This document shows, in pieces, positions 13,916 through 19,288 of a DNA stretch of 19,288 nt (position 1 is its first letter; each line of letters starts with the position of its first letter). A program made the translations under genes and the position numbers. A model generated the notes under the pieces. That model had not been told where the DNA came from and searched no databases. It saw only the letters and a program-made list of their open reading frames with translations. This stretch comes from BMS3ABIN04 sp965554225 (GTDB lineage: Bacteria > Bacteroidota > Ignavibacteria > Ignavibacteriales > Melioribacteraceae): contig CBEVZC010000052.1 of assembly GCA_965554225.1 (NCBI GenBank), positions 1-19,288 of the forward strand, read 5' to 3'.

Positions 13916-15370
13916 TTAAGCTAATTTTTTTAATATTCCTTTTAATAACTTATAGAACTTTTCTACATCTTTTATATTAACTTTCTCGTCCGGCGAGTGA
14001 GCACCCATAATTGTAGGACCAAATGAGATCATATCTAACCCCGGATATTTTGAACCCAGCAATCCCGTCTCCAAACCTGCATGTATTGCTTTTATTTTAG
14101 CTTCTTTTTTGAATAAACTTTTGTAAACGGATCTAGATAATTTTAACAAATCTGAATCCATATTTGGTTTCCACCCAGGATAACCATCACCTATTACTGC
14201 TTTTGCACCTGCAAGTTTTGCAATGGCAACTACCATATTTGTAATATTATCTTTTGCACTCTCAATAGAACTTCTTTGACTGGTTCCGATTACAATTCTA
14301 TTTTTATCCATTTTTACTGTGGCTAAATTTGTAGAGGTTTCAACCAGTCCCGGAATATCTGCACTCATTGCCATCACTCCATGTGGAATGGCCAGTAATG
14401 TATTTACTAAATTGTTAGCCAGTTCCTTAGAGAAGACATTAGTGAACTTATCATTTAATTTTTTTACTTTAACCGTCAAACCGTTGTCGGAAGTTTTATA
14501 CTCTAGTAACGAATCTGCCGTAAATTTTTTAACTGTTCTTCTAAGTTTATTAAGGTCTGCAGGTTTCATCATAATTACAGCTTCTGCTTCACGAGGGATT
14601 GCATTTCTCAAAGATCCGCCGGAAAGATTTGCGATTTGGAAAGGAACTTCAATTCTGTTTAGTAATTGTGCTAATAATTTGATTGCATTTGCTCTTCCTT
14701 GATGAATATCGAGACCCGAATGGCCTCCTTTTAATCCCGTAACCAACAGTTCAACTGCTTGCGTTCCCCTTTTGGCCTTTACAAAATCAGTCTTGAAAGA
14801 GCATACGGTATCTTGGCCACCGGAGCACCCGACATAAAATACACCGTCTTCTTCAGAGTCCAAGTTTAACAAGTGCTTTCCGGAAATAAAATTTTTCTTT
14901 AACGCGCCAACACCCGTCATACCGGTCTCTTCGTCAATAGTCATTAGTAATTCAAGAGGACCATGCACTGCTTTGCCATCGAGTGCGATAGCCATTGCAG
15001 CAGCAACTCCAATTCCGTTATCTGCTCCCAATGTCGTGCCATTTGCCGTGATCCAACCGCCTTCCTTTAGTAACTCTATGGGATCACGCTCAAAATCATG
15101 CTTTGTCCCTTTGTTCTTTTCGCAAACCATATCAATATGACCTTGCAAAACAACTTTGGGACTTTTTGCATACCCTTTAGTTCCCGGAACGGAAATAACG
15201 ATATTACCCACTTTATCTTCAACAAATTTTAAGTTGTGTTTTTTAGCAAATTCTCTAACGTAGGCTCTAATTTTCCCTTCTTTTTTTGATGGTCTGGGTA
15301 CTTGACTAATTTCATAAAAACGTTCCCAGAGTAATTTTGGTTCGAGGCCTTTAATAACTTTTTCTGACAT
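13916..15370 (-). CDS. pepD: Aminoacyl-histidine dipeptidase (M20C family)
   Basis: The 484-residue protein matches PepD, the cytosolic dipeptidase that hydrolyses Xaa-His and other dipeptides with two zinc ions. It begins LEPKLLWERFYEISQVPRPS, a strong family signature. Metal and catalytic residues are visible: QGHIDMVCEK (His78, Asp80), TTLGADNGIG (Asp117), TIDEETGMTG (Glu147/Glu148), LDSEEDG, and GAHSPDEKVNI (His near 459). The lid domain contains GGHSGLDIHQGRANAIKLL. A TTG at 15382 could extend the frame by four residues, but TTGGAG is itself a Shine-Dalgarno placed for ATG 15370, which I take as the start. It lies 42 bp after the YchF-like gene on the same strand and probably shares its transcript. 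Confidence 0.95.
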   Translation of the reverse strand: MSEKVIKGLEPKLLWERFYEISQVPRPSKKEGKIRAYVREFAKKHNLKFVEDKVGNIVISVPGTKGYAKSPKVVLQGHIDMVCEKNKGTKHDFERDPIELLKEGGWITANGTTLGADNGIGVAAAMAIALDGKAVHGPLELLMTIDEETGMTGVGALKKNFISGKHLLNLDSEEDGVFYVGCSGGQDTVCSFKTDFVKAKRGTQAVELLVTGLKGGHSGLDIHQGRANAIKLLAQLLNRIEVPFQIANLSGGSLRNAIPREAEAVIMMKPADLNKLRRTVKKFTADSLLEYKTSDNGLTVKVKKLNDKFTNVFSKELANNLVNTLLAIPHGVMAMSADIPGLVETSTNLATVKMDKNRIVIGTSQRSSIESAKDNITNMVVAIAKLAGAKAVIGDGYPGWKPNMDSDLLKLSRSVYKSLFKKEAKIKAIHAGLETGLLGSKYPGLDMISFGPTIMGAHSPDEKVNIKDVEKFYKLLKGILKKLA

Positions 15371-15412
15371 TTTTAACTCCAAAAAATGAATATATTTATT
15401 AATTATGATTTA

Positions 15413-16492
15413 CTAACTATGTCGGATATTTAGAATATCACCATCGGCAACAATGTATTCCTTCCCTTCTAATCTCCAAACTCCGGCTTCTTTACATTTA
15501 CTGAACGATTTATATTTCATAAAATCGTCATAGTGCACAACTTCTGCCCTGATAAATTTGTTGTAAAAATCCGTGTGAATTACTCCTGCTGCTTCTTGCG
15601 CCGTATAATTCTTCTTAATTGTCCACGCCCGTGTTTCATCCTCACCAACCGTAAAGAAGGATTGTAGACCAAGCACTTTAAAAGCAGTACGAAGAATTTT
15701 ATTTAACGCAGATTCCTTAATACCATATTCCTCCATAAATATTTGCTGATCTTCCGGTTCAAGCTTTGAAAGTTCATATTCTATTTCTGCGGAAAACGGA
15801 ATTATCTCTAAATTTTGCTGTCCTAATTTATCTTTAATTTCTGCAATAGTTGCTGCCGCATTTTGCATAGAATTTTCATCAAAATTCACAGCAATTGCCA
15901 ATGGTTTAAGTGTTAACAGTTGGAAACCCGAAAGAAGGCTTCGCTCAGTTTCATTTAAGTCTAAAGTTCTTAGAGGCAGTTCATTATCCGTATGTTCATA
16001 ACATTTTTCAATTACTTCAAGTTCTTTTGTAAGTTTGTCCTCTTTTCTTTTAAGAATGTCTTTTTTTAATTTTTCTTTTCTGTTTTCTAAAAAGGATAAA
16101 TCGGAGAATAAAAATTCAGTTTCCAAAAACTCAATATCTGCAAACGAATCTATTCTATTCATGGGATGAGGAACGCTTACATTTTGAAAATGGCGAATTA
16201 CATAAAATAGTGCATCGTTGTTTTTTACATTATTTAGAAAGGAAGTTGTAATTCTTACTTTCCCGTCATCGGAAACTCTGAGACCGGGAATATCAAAAAT
16301 TTCAATTGTTGCGTTTACTTGCTTTTGGGGATTAAAAATGTTAGTTAAATTATTTAATCTTTCATCAGGTACTTTTATTACTTCCAGCTTTGCTTCTTCA
16401 CTTTTATGATATTCATCTTTTTCAACTCCGGCCAAAGTATTAAGCAAAAGTGTTTTCCCGGAATTATGTAATCCTACTAATCCTATCTGCAT
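15413..16492 (-). CDS. ychF: YchF/OLA1-like P-loop NTPase (divergent)
   Basis: The 359-residue protein has the YchF layout: G domain, a helical coiled-coil insertion (about 130-165, rich in Lys and Glu), and a C-terminal TGS/DUF933 domain with SFFTVGEDETRAWTI, AAGVIHTDFYNKFIRAEVV and WRLEGKEYIVADGDI. The G1 loop is GLHNSGKTLL (7-16) instead of GLPNVGKSTLF, and G3 is DIPGL (67-71). The G4 equivalent is AVNFDE (201-206), the N-x-x-E type that in YchF proteins favours ATP over GTP. His109 (VSVPHP) aligns by context with the catalytic His114 of E. coli YchF. Known members bind ribosomes and take part in stress responses. The P-loop divergence suggests a lineage-specific paralog, not the canonical YchF. 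It is followed by pepD after 42 bp. Confidence 0.85.
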   Translation of the reverse strand: MQIGLVGLHNSGKTLLLNTLAGVEKDEYHKSEEAKLEVIKVPDERLNNLTNIFNPQKQVNATIEIFDIPGLRVSDDGKVRITTSFLNNVKNNDALFYVIRHFQNVSVPHPMNRIDSFADIEFLETEFLFSDLSFLENRKEKLKKDILKRKEDKLTKELEVIEKCYEHTDNELPLRTLDLNETERSLLSGFQLLTLKPLAIAVNFDENSMQNAAATIAEIKDKLGQQNLEIIPFSAEIEYELSKLEPEDQQIFMEEYGIKESALNKILRTAFKVLGLQSFFTVGEDETRAWTIKKNYTAQEAAGVIHTDFYNKFIRAEVVHYDDFMKYKSFSKCKEAGVWRLEGKEYIVADGDILNIRHS

Positions 16493-16592
16493 ATTAATTT
16501 TTAATTATTTTAAATTTATTATTATGAAATATAGGTAAATTTTACAGAATATTTAAGCGGAGAGAAGGTAAGATATCAATAAGTAAATCGAT

Positions 16593-16883
16593 CTAGTCTG
16601 CTGCTACTTCGGTATGAAGTTCTATTTCTTCAAGTATAGATGATACTTTGAGGCAGCTTGATAAATCGCCGCTATAGACAATAGCTTTTCCCTTAACGTG
16701 TACTTCAAAAGCAAATGACCGAGCTTTCTCAAATGAACAATGAGTAGCCTTTATAAGCTGGTTGATGACTTCATCAAATGTATGCCAATCATCATTATAA
16801 AGAATAACTCTAAAAGCTAATCCTGTTGCCGTATCTTCCGAGATTTCCGGTTCAACTATTCCTGTATGTTGTTGGTCGGGCAT
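16593..16883 (-). CDS. clpS: ATP-dependent Clp protease adaptor ClpS
   Basis: The 96-residue protein is a complete ClpS, which binds N-degron residues (Leu, Phe, Trp, Tyr) and hands substrates to ClpAP. The binding pocket is intact: Asn30-Asp31-Asp32 in VILYNDDWHTFDEVI and His62 in FEVHVKGKAIVYSG. Their 32-residue spacing equals that of Asn34 and His66 in E. coli ClpS. The gatekeeper position (Met40 in E. coli) is Phe36 here. An acidic flexible N-terminus of about 20 residues precedes the core, as usual. No clpA or aat gene is nearby. It is divergent from the DUF151 gene across 130 bp and upstream of the YchF-like gene by 100 bp on the same strand. Confidence 0.95.
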   Translation of the reverse strand: MPDQQHTGIVEPEISEDTATGLAFRVILYNDDWHTFDEVINQLIKATHCSFEKARSFAFEVHVKGKAIVYSGDLSSCLKVSSILEEIELHTEVAAD

Positions 16884-16954
16884 TTTACTAGTTGCTTAAA
16901 ATTATTGTTTATTAAATTATAAAATTGTATTTAAAAATAAAATTTTGATTATAT

Positions 16955-16992
16955 TTGCTTTTGATTTTGAGAAAAAAATATAATCATATAAT
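16955..16992 (+). promoter_or_regulatory. Possible sigma-70-type promoter for the DUF151 gene
   Basis: TTGCTT (16955-16960) and TATAAT (16979-16984) are 18 bp apart, and a second TATAAT lies at 16987-16992. Transcription would start about 20 bp before the GTG of the DUF151 gene. The -35 element is weak and the region is very A/T-rich. Confidence 0.4.
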
Positions 16993-17013
16993 TTCAATAA
17001 AAACAATTTTAAA

Positions 17014-17622
17014 GTGAATAAAGTTCAGGTAGAAATATTGGGATTATCCTCAAGCCCCTCAACGGGCGGAGCTTATGCATTGTTGTTGAAAGAGGCATAT
17101 GGAATAAGGCGCTTACCAATTATTATAGGTTCTTTTGAAGCCCAATCGATAGCACTTGAAATAGAAGGCATAAAACCGCCAAGACCGTTAACGCACGATT
17201 TGATGAAAAGCTTAGTAGATAATTTAGGTGCCTCTGTTAATGAAATAATTATTGATGAGTTAAAAGAAAATACTTTTTACGCAAAAATTATTATAGAAAC
17301 TTCCGGTATTACAAATGAAATAGATGCTCGTCCGAGCGATGCCATTGCTCTTGCAGTAAGAACAGGCGCATCAATTTTTGTTTCTGAAGATGTTATGAAA
17401 GCCGCTGCATTTATACCAACAGGTGAAGAGGCGGAAAGTGATTTAGCTGCATCTGAAAGCCCGGATATTATTCCTGAAGCATCTTCCGGTAAACCAAAAT
17501 CGAAAGAGACACTTATTGCTTCTTTAATGGACAAGTTAAGGGAGTCTGTTGATAAAGAAGATTATGAGAGGGCTGCTAAATTAAGAGATGAAATTAATAG
17601 ATTAAAAGGCAGTACTAATTAA
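17014..17622 (+). CDS. Bifunctional nuclease family protein (DUF151) with C-terminal UVR motif
   Basis: The 202-residue protein has the DUF151/PF02577 core at about 3-135: VQVEILGLSSSPSTGGAYALLL, RRLPIIIGSFEAQSIALEIEG, PRPLTHDLM, and the signature EIDARPSDAIALAVRTGASIFV. Plant and mycobacterial relatives have reported DNase/RNase activity; the bacterial role is not settled. An Ala/Ser/Pro-rich linker (about 136-162) leads to a UvrB/UvrC motif (164-198, LMDKLRESVDKEDYERAAKLRDEI), a helical hairpin for protein-protein contact. The start is GTG at 17014, chosen because VNKVQVEILGL matches the family N-terminus; no clear Shine-Dalgarno is seen. Its 3' end overlaps the DUF2851 gene by 8 bp tail to tail. 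Confidence 0.9.
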   Translation: MNKVQVEILGLSSSPSTGGAYALLLKEAYGIRRLPIIIGSFEAQSIALEIEGIKPPRPLTHDLMKSLVDNLGASVNEIIIDELKENTFYAKIIIETSGITNEIDARPSDAIALAVRTGASIFVSEDVMKAAAFIPTGEEAESDLAASESPDIIPEASSGKPKSKETLIASLMDKLRESVDKEDYERAAKLRDEINRLKGSTN

Positions 17623-19093
17623 ATACTATCTTTCCGACTTCACATTCAAGGCATTTATTTTTTGAACAATAATTTCTAAAAAGCTCTATCATTCCTTGTG
17701 AAAAGATAGTACGTTTTTTATATCCTTCCAAGCCAATGCTTTCCGCTACCTCCCGAACAATTTTGTTATCCGATTTTTGAGTATACATTTGATAAATTCG
17801 CAATACTCTTTTAGATAATTCTTTTTTACCAAAAATATCGAAATACACCGCCATAAAAGGTAATACAACATTTATCACTATTTCGTCAGCTCTTGAGGCA
17901 CCAATAAAATATTTAATTTTTATTTTAGAAGGTTTGGAAAACACATAATGTTCTGACCAGTAATTGTCCGTTTTAATAATAAAAACTGAGCGCAGCGAAT
18001 TGATTAGTACTTTATCGCTCCTAATTTCTTCGAACTTCTTAATAATTTTCGATACCAATTTATCTTCGAGCAAATCTTTTAATAATCTTGCACCACCTGC
18101 AATCCTTATTGTTGGAAAATTTTGAGGACGATGATTTAAAAAATTCCATTGTGTTTCATTTAAGTACTTACTGTCATATACTCCTTTGATGCGCTTCCAA
18201 CTTTCAAATAATTCCCTCTCGTAATCCGTTATTTCTCCATTAGACATATTATCAACATCTGGCAAAAGTCCACTAATTTTAAACAATGAAGATTCAATTT
18301 TTGTCAATAAACTATCATCTTTACCAAGACTTTGCATAAAGTTAATATCGGCATAATATGCAAGTTTTAACATAGGAGATTTATTTTTTGAGTATCCAAG
18401 CGCTTCGAAGACCAGTTCATAAAACAATTGCTTCCAAATATTTTTATTATTAAAGTCTTCATGAGAAAAAGATCTGCTATCAAACTGCTCTGTCAATTCA
18501 TATTTTATTACGGGTTCTTTTAACTTTAATTCATCAATAAAGACAAGCTCTTTGAGCCGACTATAAATTTTTGCACTTTTCTTCTTAAATCTTTCTACAC
18601 CAAGATTAATTACAAAATTCTTTTTTACTTTATAACTTATATCATTGTTCAATCCGAAGCATTTTAACTTACCATTATTTTTATAATCAGATCTCGTTTT
18701 TTCAGATATTTTTTCTATCTCCGAACCTTGAATTAGACCGCTAAGACACATTGTTGGTACTTTACGACCTGCTTTTGTAAATACATAGTGCTGTTTGAAT
18801 CGATTTGTAAGAGTGATGTGCAGAATTACTTTATTATATTTGCTGTCTATGTTATGTCCGTGTTTTTTCCAATCGGTATAGTCAAGATCAATTTCAATAT
18901 CTCCGACATACGTAAGAGAACCGATTTGAACTCTGGAATGTTTAAAATCCGGTCCGGCATCGGAAAGATTATGCGCTCCGATATCAAGAATTCTTACGGG
19001 TTCATTTTCATAAGTTTTTAATTGACCTGTAAATGATTGGTGTATCCAGATTTCATGTAAATATTTTTCATATAGCTTTGGCTCGGCTTCCAT
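17615..19093 (-). CDS. DUF2851 family protein, function unknown
   Basis: The 492-residue protein matches DUF2851 (PF11013), found mainly in the Bacteroidota/Chlorobi group. The conserved N-terminal core is visible as EKYLHEIWIHQ (9-19), NLSDAGPDFKHSRV (42-55), YVGDIEIDLDYTDWKKHGHNID (62-83, with Glu67, Asp69, His78, His80 and Asp83) and KVILHITL (88-95). A central region contains RPQNFPTIRIAGGARLL. The C-terminus has Cys476-x4-Cys481-x2-Cys484, likely a metal or cluster site. No signal peptide or membrane segment is seen. The start is supported by GAGG about eight bases upstream of the ATG. The GPDF...GDIEID arrangement resembles a nuclease metal site, but that is inference; no function is established to my knowledge. 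Confidence 0.87.
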   Translation of the reverse strand: MEAEPKLYEKYLHEIWIHQSFTGQLKTYENEPVRILDIGAHNLSDAGPDFKHSRVQIGSLTYVGDIEIDLDYTDWKKHGHNIDSKYNKVILHITLTNRFKQHYVFTKAGRKVPTMCLSGLIQGSEIEKISEKTRSDYKNNGKLKCFGLNNDISYKVKKNFVINLGVERFKKKSAKIYSRLKELVFIDELKLKEPVIKYELTEQFDSRSFSHEDFNNKNIWKQLFYELVFEALGYSKNKSPMLKLAYYADINFMQSLGKDDSLLTKIESSLFKISGLLPDVDNMSNGEITDYERELFESWKRIKGVYDSKYLNETQWNFLNHRPQNFPTIRIAGGARLLKDLLEDKLVSKIIKKFEEIRSDKVLINSLRSVFIIKTDNYWSEHYVFSKPSKIKIKYFIGASRADEIVINVVLPFMAVYFDIFGKKELSKRVLRIYQMYTQKSDNKIVREVAESIGLEGYKKRTIFSQGMIELFRNYCSKNKCLECEVGKIVFN

Positions 19094-19288
19094 CCTTTGC
19101 CTCTGATGTTCGTTCTGACCTAAAAATAAAGAGATTTTCAGAAGATTATACTTTTAAACAAAGTAAATAAAGAACTTTCTTTTAAAATAAATTAATTGAA
19201 TTAAAATTCCTAATATTATTAAGAGTTTAATATACTCGCAGATTCAACCCCCAAGTGCGACAAAGTTAAGGAAAATTATTGAAGAATA
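19094..19288. other. Upstream region at the right edge
   Basis: This 195-bp stretch holds no complete gene. It should contain the promoter of the DUF2851 gene on the - strand, though I cannot identify one. At its right end AAGGA (19268-19272) stands six bases before a TTG (19279-19281) on the + strand, which could be the start of a gene mostly outside the window. Confidence 0.4.

Noticed and set aside
14319..14702. 127-residue open frame on the + strand inside pepD
   Set aside because: It is antisense to strongly conserved PepD sequence, has no recognisable domain and no convincing ribosome-binding site; it is a shadow of the real gene.
15371..15382. Four-residue TTG-started extension of PepD
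   Set aside because: The TTGGAG there is the ribosome-binding site for ATG 15370.
19279..19288. Possible gene start (TTG) at the right edge on the + strand
   Set aside because: Only three codons are visible after an AAGGA; too little to call a gene, so it is only mentioned under the edge region.

Overview
The window is A/T-rich bacterial chromosome with densely packed genes and several clear Shine-Dalgarno sequences. The gene set points to the Bacteroidota/Chlorobi/Ignavibacteria group: a DUF2851 protein, a ClpS with the NDDWHTFDEVI signature, a DUF151 'bifunctional nuclease' with a C-terminal UVR motif, and a second-type YchF-like protein. The use of Shine-Dalgarno sites makes me favour an Ignavibacteria-like organism over a typical Bacteroidia. 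This is inference from protein families, not from a marker gene. I see no tRNA, rRNA, CRISPR array, insertion sequence or phage gene.

Region 1 (1-2468, + strand) holds two glycoside hydrolases, a GH17 cut by the left edge and a secreted GH30. Together they suggest breakdown of a beta-1,3/1,6-glucan such as laminarin.

Region 2 (10364 down to 2590, - strand) is a seven-gene run that looks like one operon for an unusual nucleotide-activated sugar. In transcription order it encodes an RfbF-type nucleotidyltransferase, a PIG-L deacetylase, two tandem TylC3/TcaB9-type sugar C-methyltransferase paralogs, an extended SDR epimerase/reductase, a DUF2172/DUF4910 M28-like hydrolase and a GT1 glycosyltransferase. 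No sugar-nucleotide 4,6-dehydratase is visible, so any 4-keto intermediate must come from elsewhere. The most striking observation is in the methyltransferase pair: one copy keeps the catalytic YHEH motif, while its neighbour carries FHQN at the same place with its SAM and zinc sites intact.

Region 3 (10596-12129) holds a YdjM-type membrane hydrolase with an extra extracytoplasmic domain, a small unknown ORF and a gene-free stretch with a good bidirectional terminator.

Region 4 (12130-19093) is housekeeping. On the - strand lie ClpS, a YchF-like P-loop NTPase, PepD dipeptidase and an acyl-CoA synthetase, with a perfect 12-bp hairpin between the last two. The DUF151 nuclease is divergent from clpS, and a DUF2851 protein with a nuclease-like motif converges on it. 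Two start sites are moved inward here (pepD to 15370, the synthetase to 13851) on ribosome-binding-site and hairpin evidence.
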